From Hofstenia miamia (lineage: Eukaryota; Xenacoelomorpha; Acoela): a stretch of DNA of 64,000 bases. Location: contig SCFE01000110.1 of the NCBI GenBank assembly GCA_004352715.1, forward strand, positions 1,565,833-1,629,832, written 5' to 3'. The position numbers and the translations under genes were made by a program. Under the pieces are notes generated by a model. That model ran no database searches. It was not told the DNA's origin and saw only the letters and a list, made by a program, of their open reading frames with translations. Positions 22,059-34,500 of the stretch are shown piece by piece (the stretch's first letter is position 1; each line of letters starts with the position of its first letter).

Positions 22059-22972
22059 ATGGATAATATTCATTTCTTTGCTTTTTGCCTTCCTGGCACA
22101 GATGAAAATTTTAATGACAGGTAAACGAATTTGAGGTCACATTAATGTATATTATTTTGTTATTCTGATAAGTAAGAATATTTTAATGTTGCGTTAGAGA
22201 TTTTACTACCGATGTTTTCTTAGGTTGCGCTCATTAGGAGATGTGATTAATAGGCAGAAAGTAAATACACCACAATGGGTTAATGCACTAAAAAATCAAG
22301 TGATACGACAGTGCACTATCGGACCATCACATGCAGTATTTCTTTTAGAGGTATGATTATTGTATTTAACGTGACTAAGCATAATTTAGGATGGTCGACT
22401 TTGCCGAGTTGGGTTTAATGTCATTACCGATAAACTTGAATATAATCTTCCTGATTCCAAAACGTATTTATGATTTTAGTTATATTATTAATATATGTAT
22501 AGGTGGTCAGCTAAAAAAGCTAAGAAATCAAATGTTCGCATGCGTGCTGGCGGGCGAGTGCCATATCGATTTAATGCATCATCATCTGGCACTGTAACTA
22601 CAAATTCAGGGTTATCAACTTCAACTTCACAGAGTAGTTCCGTTTCTCGTCTGGCTCGGCTAAATGAAGCGCGTAATCGTTATAGCAGTCTTTTTATGAC
22701 CTCAGTCGCGGGTGCATCTGGAAGTGGTTCAACTGGCAATGTAATTGCTCCATCCCAAGTACCGGAGGAATTTATTGCTCAGGTTCAAAGTGTTCTGCAA
22801 GGAAAAAGTCGTACACTAATTATCAGGGAATTGCAGAGAACAGTTAGTTACATTTTTTATTTATTTTGTTCATAGCTCTTTTAGAATCTTGACGTCAACC
22901 TTGCAGTAAATAATTTATTGAGCCGCGATGATGATGAGGGAGAGGAAGATGATAGTCCGGATTATATGGCAG
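22059..22972 (+). CDS. UBR5: UBR5 exons 1-5: N-terminus and UBA domain
   Basis: Five exons separated by introns of 103, 39, 39 and 42 bp. Exon 1 begins at ATG 22059; the ATG four bases upstream hits a stop after two more codons. Exons 2-3 read [17 protein letters not shown] and [10 protein letters not shown], the first blade-like repeat of the RCC1-like region. Exon 4 is Ser/Gly/Thr-rich and then enters the UBA domain (about residues 174-217) with [17 protein letters not shown] and IIRELQRT. Exon 5 finishes it with [17 protein letters not shown], then an acidic stretch. The UBA binds ubiquitin in known homologues. Exon 5 ends with one nucleotide, which fits the exon 17 kb downstream. Confidence 0.93.
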
Positions 22973-23432
22973 GTGCGCTTTTGTATTTGATGAATTTTAA
23001 ATTTCAAATCTGCACCTACACTTTATTAGTATTTGAAATCTAAGTGCATTGTAATGGAAAACTATATTACAGTCATAGTTGCTCCCATAATTGTAGAATA
23101 TTTTTTAAGAGTGCATGTTTCACATTTTTATGAATACTTACACATTTTTGTTAAAAAGTTCCTCAGATCTAAATTCATGATTTACACCAAATATACTGTT
23201 CAGTGAACGTTTCATTATAGTGAAATTATTTATTTTCGTCTTTGCATTTGCTTTACTAGAGTTGAACATCAGCCGATATTTTAGACTGCAGTCAGCCAGT
23301 AGTATTGTTTCATTATTTAGGTCTGCTAGTGCCAATAAATTGGTAATTCCGATGGGAATTGATAGTATTCTACCGATTTATGCATAGGTCACGGCACGGA
23401 AATTGTGACAAGAGAGACACCTTAATAATTAA

Positions 23433-23471
<39 letters not shown>

Positions 23472-23855
23472 NTGGAGAAACAAGCCGCCATTTCGGGAAA
23501 CGTATAAAAGAGCATATTAATGGACATTTAAATACTGAAATATTTCAACACCATCATGAAATTAAGAAAGACAATTTTAACATCATTATAAAAACTAACA
23601 ATACAAAAATAGGAGAAGCATTATACTTAAAGAAATTAGAACGGACCAACATACTAAACAAGCAAATGAATACATTTCAAAGATTACATCTATTTTAAAT
23701 CTTATCATATACAATTATTTTAGTTAATTATAAAGTGTAGTTTATAGTTTTGTAAAAAAATTTTCTGGGAAAATATTCTGACGATGATCAATAAAAGATC
23801 GAAACGCGTCAAATGGTGGATTCAATTTTAAAATGCATTTATGCAGCATTTCATT

Positions 23856-23912
<57 letters not shown>

Positions 23913-24460
23913 AATTATCAGAATCTAATGAATCTCGAGACTAATTGTTGATATCTAGCTTCGTTCCAAAGATATGAGCGCAATAATTAAAAAATGTCGT
24001 TAATGAGTGGTCAACATCATTTTTGCTGTTTTTAAACAAACTACTCTGATTAGGATTCTCAAATTTTGCACAACGTTCGCATGAGACATTTTAGATTTCA
24101 TTGTTTACATCTCAATAGGAGTGGGAAGAAGTTGTTAATTAGTACTAATCAAAATTTTCTATCCTCTTTCTTGGGTGTATAAGACATTAACCAGGTATAT
24201 TTGAGATTTGCAAATTTTGAGTAAAAAATAGAAAACTTTGTCGTATTCGTAGAATCGCGGCTGTACAGTTCGATTAATTAGTTAAATTAGTAGACCGAAT
24301 CCATGCTGAAACCATCTAATTAAGCAAATTTGTAATTCCTTGTTATACATATCAATATACATACTGACGATGATTCCTAGTAATCGAAAAAGGTCTAATT
24401 TTTAATTGTTACATATTTCAAATATTTCGAAATTCAGCGCACTATCTATATATATTCTCA

Positions 24461-24494
<34 letters not shown>

Positions 24495-27400
24495 TCAAGC
24501 ACGAAAATTCTTCGATATTCTCATCCATTGTGTCAAGTCCACCCTTCGATGAATTATAATTTTTGATAATTATCAGGGTCATCAGGGTCAATATTCTTTT
24601 GTGAGTGCGATGATGACATTAGCATATTTTTATTTCTTTTGGGAACATAAAGCAAAATAATTTTGTTATGATCATACAAGACTCATGTTGTTAATGGTTC
24701 ACTTATTACTGGAACTTCACGTCTGTTGGCTTAAATAGTTCCCAACAAACTTGTCTATTTTCTAATAGTGTTATAACCAATGCATGTGAGGTGAAATACT
24801 TGTCAGTTACAATATCGCGGCTAGTATTATAGTGCGGCTCACATAATTCCATCACAACCTCGTGGGCTAAATTGCGATGTGGTGTGGCGTCTCATTCGCG
24901 TCCATGTTTACCGTATTTACGCAGCTTTGATGGCATGTAAGTTCTGCCTGGAATGCAGCCGCGGTATTCAGGAAGCTGCTCAACTGTCAGAGTTTCAGCT
25001 TGTGTGTACACACGTCTTGGGTTATTGAAAAACATATCCCAAACGTCTCTAATTGCAGCCATCTTGTCGTCTCCTCTTCTTTCTTGACGAGTGTTGAAAT
25101 TGTCAAATCTCAAACAACAAAGGAAAAATTTAAAACGATTTTTAATTGTAACAATTATGTAGAATGGTTTGCTATGATATGGTTTCCAAAGGCATTCAAC
25201 TGCTGCAAAATTGTCTCGAGCAAGACAGGCTCAGATAATTACAGCATACATTGGCTGAAATTCACCATATGTAAAATCTTTAGTAGTTGAGGTCAATATG
25301 CGCTTCATTTTCATATGGCGCTTCATTGTTTTCTTTTTTAGGATCTCCATCAAGATTTTAATCACCATTATCACTATTTTTATAAATATCAATATGTAAA
25401 ACATCTTCGCCAATCCCTCTCTCTCTCTCTCTGATCCATCTTCATCATTTCCATCTGTCATCATTTCATTATCTTCATCATTTTGTTCATCACTATCTAA
25501 TTCGCAATTATTTTCACATCCAAATGTTCCAAAGCTTGAAGAAGTGTTAGCCGTCTTGGCATGTTGTATGTACTTTTAAAAAACAATTCCTTTTTCATTA
25601 ACACTATGCGCACTCGTTCGCTTGTTGGCCAAAAAATTGCAAAAATGCACGTCACTTTGTAATTACTGCCAATTAAAAGCGTATGTATTTTATTATATTG
25701 CATGTGTAGGCGTGCATATGAGTCATTGTTGTTGTGCATGAGTTTAAATAGGAAGAATAACAATTCTCATAGACAATTTTTATATGCCCTTATACCCCTA
25801 TAGTTATTAAGGGGGGGTTCAACTGTTGACCTAATGCCTGATAAAATTTTGACCTAACGTTTGAAAAAAATGGACTTTTATTGACAATTACAATTTCTTG
25901 CATACAGTACTGATACATATTTTTCAATGTTCTCAGGCTTAAAATTTCTGTCTTTCTGTAGAAGTTTTCCAAGCCTTGAGAAAAAGCGCTCAATTTCTAC
26001 AGATGTTGGTGGACATTGTTGCAAGAAGGCGTATGTCGACGGCGAAATTGAATCGTTTTCCATTTCAAAAAGCTTAGCATATCCACATCTGGGAAGGCGA
26101 CTGCCAAGATACTGTGCCAGGCTACAAGAGTCCCCACCGAATGCGTGGCTAATAAGAATGCTGTTGAAATCATGCCATGCGTCTTGAACAGTGTATGACT
26201 GTTGCTGCATTTTGTCCAAAATCGTAATCAATATGCGGTAATCTCTTGAAATCTCCAGCAGCAACTCGGCCAAATGAGGCTCTGAAAGAGCTCGTCTAGC
26301 ATTGCGAATAAGCTCTTCGTCACCTTCCATTTCGTTAACAATTTCGCGAAATTTTGGTAAGTTTTCACTGTAATACAATGCAGCAGATAACCAAGTGAAC
26401 CACCTTGTCACAATGGGCTGAAGCGGTGCTCCAATGCAGTCGAACACTTGTGATAACTTGGTCGAATTCGCAATGCGCAATTTTGCACCAAGTGTGCGGT
26501 ACATCTAATTGAAACCGAGGTTGCATAGTATTCCTCCGAAATGCGCATAGCTGACGTATTGTACCTCGCAGCGTCTGTGACAAACAAGGCCAAATCCGCA
26601 TTATTGACCTCCAATTCTCGAATGGCTGCATTCACAGCCTGAATAACCATTTGGGAATTTGGGGGACCTTCGAGCGGTATGCAATTTACTAGAAATGTCT
26701 CACTAGGCTTTTCAATATCAACCACAATAACGCCAAGGTATTTCTTCCCATTAATTTCAGTCTCATGAGTTTCTTACCAAGTAGTTTCTGCTAAATCTCT
26801 GCCGAGGATCGATCTGCTACGGTTGCAACTCGTCTCCGGGCAGAGGATTCACTTGATAAATCGTGGCCCATATAATTGAACAGTTCCTTCAATTTCCAGT
26901 TATTCAATTTCTCTAGAGGGATATCAGCTGCCAAAAAGATCTCACGAACCATTGCTGCAAAATCAGGTTTAGCACCAATCATTTGCTCAATAGTCGCCTG
27001 CGTAAGTTGGCGATTTCCAGCACTGGATGCTGCTTGAATTTGTGATAGCGGTCTGCGATTCCCCTTGTTAGCTCGGTGCTTGTCCCCAAAAAACCTCTTG
27101 TCAATTCGCACATCATCTGTAAGGCATAACATGCAATGTAATTTACCATTTTGGGACTTAAATTCCCGGGACAATTCTCGGACAATAGCACAAATCTTTA
27201 CGCTTTTCCAGTTCTTCCCATAATCCAGTCTAAAATAAGACGAAGTCCTTCCGAAATCCCGTTGCAAAAATAAACGGCATCTAACGGGACATCGGTAAAA
27301 AGTTACACAAAACACCTGTTAGTTCACAAAACACCAGGGCGGTTCAAAAGTCAATACGGCTGTTACACATTTAAATTCACTGGAGTGATATATTATGTTG

Positions 27401-28509
27401 CAATTTTAACAGTTTCTTAATCATATGCATTACATTAGTGCCTATTCCATTTATTAGAGCCAATGCCTTCCATAGTTGATTAATTTGAAAGTCTTGAACT
27501 TCAATAACCATATAATATTGTTAAGTAGATGTAGTTTTTAATTTGAAAGCTAATGAACTAGGTTCGAAGTCGATCCAAGCATTATTCATTGAGATATTAA
27601 CGATTATTCCCCAAAATATAGGATCAAGACGGTATAGTGCGTTGTAAAAGAAATTTCAAAATTAAAACAAAGTAGTCCATATCCTACACATCTTGAAAGG
27701 ACTTTACTAGATGTAGTTTTTAATTTGAAAGCTAATGAACTAGGNCGGCTGTTACACATTTAAATTCACTGGAGTGAATGTTGACAAATATTGACAAATA
27801 TAGCCTCATTTTTTACTTTATTGACTTTTGTTGACCATATTGACTTTTGAACCGTCCTGGTTATTACACATCGTCATACACTTTAAAAAAAATTATGGAA
27901 TATATTATTAAGGTTCATAGTTACTTGACTACAAATTGTTGACAAATAGTCTAATAAGGGTTAATTTAAAAAATTGTTTGCAATTTTTTTTCATAATGTT
28001 ACAAAACTCACTCGGTGTTACAAAAGGCCTATATATTTCGAAACTGCAATTACAAAGGGCCCATATATTTTATTTTATATTTCTGATTTTAGATGTACAT
28101 TAATATGCTCCCTTATTCTTGTTATTAGTTATCGTATATATATATATATATATTGAAAGCTAATGAACTAGGTTGGTTCGAAGTCGATCTAAGCATTATT
28201 CACTGAAATATTAACCATTATTCCCCAAAATCTAGAGTCAAGAACAGTAGTGGGTTGTTAAATGAAATTTCAAAAAAACAAATGACGAATATCTGTGAAA
28301 ACCAGCAAAAAAAATTTTCATTTTAAATTTTTAGGCCCATTCATCCAGTAGGATAGATTGTTGAGAGGGTACACTAACTGAAAAAATTCAAAAATTTTGC
28401 ATTCTCCTCAATTTTAAACCCCAAAAAGGCGATTCGTCGTTTGTAACAGTCATTTTTTCAGAATTCGTCGTTTGTAATGCAGTTTCACCATTAGTATGGT
28501 ACAAACGAC

Positions 28510-28555
<46 letters not shown>

Positions 28556-31500
28556 CAAATTTGTTTTTATTTATGGCATTATTAAGCTTCTTTAACATTT
28601 GGAGGGCTTAAACTGAAAGTTTTGAACTACCTGAGTGACATTCACACTCATTTTTATTGAAGAAATTTTGAATTTTGAAAATACAAAGCCATGATCATTA
28701 ATTCTTCAGAAGAAACTTACTTTTTGATTCGCTTTCAGAATTTAATTTGTAAGAAGATGTAGGATTAGAGTCTGTGAGATGTTGAGAATCTGAATTAATT
28801 TTCATAATAGTCTCATCAATGACATCATCGTCTACACTTTCTGAAGGAACCAATTAGTGATTTATGCACCAAAGGCAGCAGGATTCAACCACTCAGGCAC
28901 AAACAACGGAATGTGAATTATGCAGAATAGGTTATAAAACATGTATAACTTACCAGTATATTCAAGATAGCTTCAAAAAATGTAACTGCATTTGTTTTTG
29001 TATTAATCAGTTTTTCAGAATACATATTTTCAATTATGCTTACGTTTAACAATATATACCAATAAGGAAATATGAAAATTATCGGCGTTTTTAGATGATA
29101 TTAAAAGTACTAGATTAAAATCCAAAAAAAATTTTTTTTTAAAAATACAGGTACAAAGCGTATATATAAATACATTTTTGTACAAAGCGAATCTATAAAT
29201 TTTTGAAAAAATACATAGCGAATCTATGTATAAAAAAAGTGTACACAGCGTATCTTATATATATATATATATAAATATCTCCCCTGTAGTACACACATTT
29301 TTTTATAATCCCCTTCTGTACATTTTTTTGAAATTATATATTCCCCGTAGTACACTTTGAATTATATGACCCCCTTAGTACATACTGTTTTTTATATAGC
29401 CCCGTAAGTACAACATGCGAAATCGTATACAAATATTTCATCAGCACTAAGACAATACAAAACGATTATTAAACAAAGTTGTTTGAAAATTGTAAAGTTT
29501 AACATTTATTTGTAGAGGGCACATTACTTCCTAGCATAAACTCATAAGTTTCACTTAAATCAGTGAAACTATTGGCAATATATTCTTTTTCTGCAGTTGA
29601 TCTGCTATGTCCCGTTTGCTTTAAATGGGCAGCTTTGATTTCATCAGAAATATTTTTATTTTCAAGTATTTCTTTTTCAAAAAATTTCCGAATTGATGTT
29701 GCATTAAAATTATAATTGCTATAATCAGGAAAATTATTTGCAATCACGTTATTTATTTCTGTTGACATTGAAGTGCATAGGGAACCATTAATATTTCCAA
29801 AAATTAAATCATCTGGTCCTTTATTTGTAGAAGAACAATGTGATTTCAGCATCTTGAGATATTCCACTTGCTTTCTATTAATTTTAATGTGGATGGGAAA
29901 CTTATAACCAGTTTTATGTTCAGTTTTGATCAATGTTTCACCCTTTTTCAATTTCGAAAATTCATTCCATTTTAACAGTAAAATTGGTCCTGGACGACAA
30001 TTAAGTTTAGATTGAATAAGGAAAAAAACAATGGCTCTTAAGTTCTTAAAATGCATATCATTAGCACTCATTTCTTCTAAAATTGATTCAAAACCTGAAA
30101 CAATCTTCTTCATTACTTCTAGGGTAGGCACTCTTTCAAAACGCTTTTCTTTTGTTATGATTTTTTCTCTTGCAGCTGATTTAGATAGATCTGCTCTAAC
30201 CTCTGTGATTGCTGCACATGCTTCTTCATATTGTATTGGAATCGATTTATAATGTAATTTAACGAAATTCACAAAGTTTTTCAATATTGCCATTCGGCTC
30301 AACAGTGAGGAATTCATTATACCATGAGCAACCTTGTGATTTTCAATAACTTCACCTAATTTCTCGGGTTTCCTAAAACATTTTGTATCTTGTAGAGAAC
30401 TAGCTAAAAATTGTCCTATTGTTGTTGGTAATGAATATTTGATTGATTGGGTTGTTACACCTCTTTTTTTAAGTCTAGGCTTTAGAAAATCATTAAACTT
30501 TTTGACGGCATTAATATAGTCAGCGCACATAGCTTCTTCAAAGTTTTTCCGAAACCACTTGGGCAAGCTATCAATATCAAATCCCTTCTTTAGGGCTTGT
30601 GGCTTAGTTAAGCATATTGCATTATGACGCCGATTATTTAAAAATATTCTTTTGCAGTCATTACAAAAAAATGAACGTTTGTTAAGATTTTGCACTCGTT
30701 CTACATCAATCATTAAATGGCGAACATCTGTGTTAAGATTAGGATGAACACGAATTAAATGGTGAGATAAATCACTGACTTCTTTTTTGCACTTTAGGCA
30801 TATCTTTTTCTCTCAATTTTTTCGTTCTAGAAATCCGATTTTTTGGTTTTTTAAATTTTTTTCATTTCTCTCATTTGCGTTATCTGTCACCTTAGAAGCT
30901 TCTGATTTCTTAAATTTCTTCTTTAAGCGACGTATTTTCTCTTTGAATTCAGCAATTTTACTTAGACATCGCTTAGACTGTGCAGAAGATTCCTAAATGA
31001 TTACCAAATAATGCTAAGTCACTCTTACGAGGTATTTTAATTAATATATAAAGGAATAACAGAAATTAATTAAATAGCGACTGTTAATTTTAAGAAGTGT
31101 GAAATGCTAAAATATAAAAATTTTTTGCTTCCAATTTTACTATACCAAATTTCAAGAACAAATTTCAAAGAAATATAGTATTTCATCAATAAATTCATAA
31201 ATATTACAGTCAACATCTATTTGTAAGGTAAGGAAAACTGTTTAAACATTGAAACTTACCATTGGAGGTTCATTGTTCTTCTCAAAATATTGTGTGAATG
31301 TGAGCAACTCATCATCGGACCAAATTTCTGCCATGCTTTCTAAAACGTACAGAGGGGGATTAATAATTTTTCATGTGTACTAATGGGGAGTATAAAAAAT
31401 TTTGAAGTTTTTTTTAAAATAATTAATTTCGAAGTTAAGTATGTGTTTATTAGTAGTTAGCATCTACATGTATCACACGAAAATTTTGATCGATGTTCTA

Positions 31501-34500
31501 TTCTTTGCAACGTTGTTTGAGCATAGTCCCCCGGAGTACTATGTAAATTTAGACACGATTCCCCCGAAGTACGCAATATTTGCAATTTCCATAGTACCGA
31601 GGGGGTCATATATATATATATATATATATATCGGGTGCTGTGTACTATGGGAATTAGGAAATAAGTGTACCCAGCGGCCTCTGGGTCTGAAATCCCATAA
31701 TACACAGCGCCCGATTGCAGTTAGGGCCTTTCTAGGCATCAGATAAAGCTAAAATTCGCTGAGATTACTCACTAGTGGTTCAATAGCTAATGTGCCAAAT
31801 TTTGGAAAGTCTGATCCAAACCCTTTGAAAAAAATTTGTTGAGCGCGTTGTGTGCACATGGGAGTATGGTGCCACGCCCTTTTGCACAATTTGCATGTAA
31901 TGTAAATTAATTGAATTTTTTTTTGATATATGGAACGTAACAATTTCTCATATAAATCAGTAACTTCAACCCAAAATTGCTGATCTCTGGGGGCCCACAT
32001 TTTGAAAAAAATTTGATTATAAAAAAATGACTGATGAATGCTTCAAACCATATTTATGGGTTAGCAAGAATATACTTAAAGCATAAAATAGAAGTTGCTC
32101 ATAATTTTCATGCAAAATTTCCCCGAATTTTGAAATAAAATTTCATTATATGTTTGTACTCAGTTTAGGTTTTTACAAGCATGTAGGTTACACTTTGCCT
32201 GAGTGTGGCCATGCACCCTTCCTTTACCTGATCTTTACCTTTAACTTTTACTAGGAATAGGCTTGTTTGGCTGTGGAGTCAGGCCGTTAATTATTGAGAT
32301 GTCGGCAAATCCTGGTGTTTTATCTACGCAGATTTCCATGCTGATGCCACATCGCAACCACCGCAGGAACCTCCTAACTCAAATACGTTTTATATTTAAC
32401 GGTACCTCTGTGAAAGGGATCCTGAAAAAAGAACCACAATGAAAGAATGATCAAAATTACTTGGAGTTGCAGAGACTCTATTTGTTTGGCAACCTACGTG
32501 GCTGAAACATTTTGCTGATAGCCGAAATTACCGAAAAATTTTTTTTACCAACTAGTAAAGCCTAACTACTCCACCGAAGATCGCCATTGATGAAAGCTGT
32601 ATGTATTCAAGGCCCTTGGTCACCATTATATGAAAAAACACGCAGTAAAAAACCAACTACTCCCATATCTCAATCTAACCCCCGGTCAGAGTACAAAACT
32701 CTCACGAGACGAACTGATTGAGAAAATTCAATCCTTCGAAGCCGAAATCAAAGCACTAAAACACAAAATGGAAGAAATTCAAATTGAAAACTGCATAGAT
32801 TCGACATGATACAACTTGAAAACCAAAGCTTACGTCAGGAAATAGCAACCCTGAAATCTGACAAACAACAAACAAAGAAACAGAAAAACGAAACCAAGTT
32901 CTTTGTGAAGAAAATGAATCATTAGATTAGAGAAGAGAAATGAAATCTTATAGCAATGAATTGAATGATCCAATGAAATACTTGACCAAAACAACAACCT
33001 CTTAACACTCTTCCGAGTGCCATCTCAGATCTAACCAATATTACACCACCTCCATCATCAATAAATAACGGTTTCTTAGAAAACAATAATAACAAACTCG
33101 CTATACTAAGTAATAGGCTAAACAACCTAGAAAGTCCTTTCACGGACAAGAAACTGATCAAATCCAAACTACCACCAGTGGCGCCAGATGAGAATCTGAA
33201 ACTATGAATGCCTCCATGTAAATTCTCCAGTAAAACTGATGGCATTTCGCCAACTTTTGAAGAATGGCTATTCAAGTACAAACAGCATCTAACTGTCCAG
33301 AAAGTGGGCCAAGAGCACGCCCTTGCCCAATAATTCTCAACATTCTTAACAGGCAAACCCTTCAATTACTATCTTACCTTAGACAACATCGCCAGATCTG
33401 ATTACTCTCTGTTAATACAAAATTTTTATGATCACATCCATGCACCAACTGCATGTAACCAGTACAAAATTATCTTAAACAACACCGCCTACAAACAAGA
33501 TGATGACATCGAGGAATAAATCCTCCTGGTTGAACATTTGTATCGATTAAGCCTATCATCAACCGAATACTGCTCGCAAGATCTATTTACCTATATTACC
33601 TATGGTATGCCTCTTCAGATAAAGTGCAGATTTGAGCACAAATGCAGCCCCGACGACAAACTGCCTACATTCATTAAAAAAGCCGTTGAGGCCAAGCTCC
33701 AAATTGATAACTATAAGAAAATTGCTAACCAAATTAAATCGAATGAGTCTCCAACACACCTAAACCAAGAACACCAGGTCAATCTGCTTCAACACAGCCA
33801 ACATCAATAAAGGTGGAACCATCTTCCACTGAGGCAGCCCCTAAGCCGATAAACCTCAACAAAATCCATTGTAACTGCTGTGTCATCGATAAATGCACCA
33901 TGTGCATCCTAAACAAGATCACACATTTTCCTAAACAAAAAGCTAACCTTCAAAAAATAACATCAACTTGTACTAATGATATAGTCCATGTAGACATTGA
34001 GCAACTGTCGAAAGACGATGAAGGTTTTCAATATGTTCTTGTATTGGTTGACAATTTCACCAAGTATGCTTGCATGGTCCCCGTCATCAACCAAACAGCA
34101 CATACCATTGCCACAGCAATACTACATACATGGATCCTCCGCTTCGGTCCTATGACCACACTACTATCTGAATAGAGGAACGCAATTCGAAGGCTCTCTC
34201 ACACAGAAACTGCTGCAGCAGCTCGACATCTTCCACGAGCATGCCGCCCCATAACATCAACAAAGCAATGGCGTAGTAGGACGCCTAAATAAAACTTTGA
34301 TAAAATTAATTCGCATCGCTACTTCCAGAGTCGGAGGAAAATATTGGAGATACCTACTTCCCCATAGTGAGTACTTCTACAATACCAATGTCCACTCTAC
34401 CACCTTTCAAGGCGACATATGGTCATGAAGCTAACATACCACTAGCAATGAGGTACAAACAGTACAAACCTTTACCAAAAAACGATTACATCAAAGACCT

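Noticed and set aside
25421-25436. (CT)n tract as a regulatory GAGA-type site
   Set aside because: Lies inside the acidic N-terminus of the piggyBac pseudogene, where Glu/Arg codons explain it.
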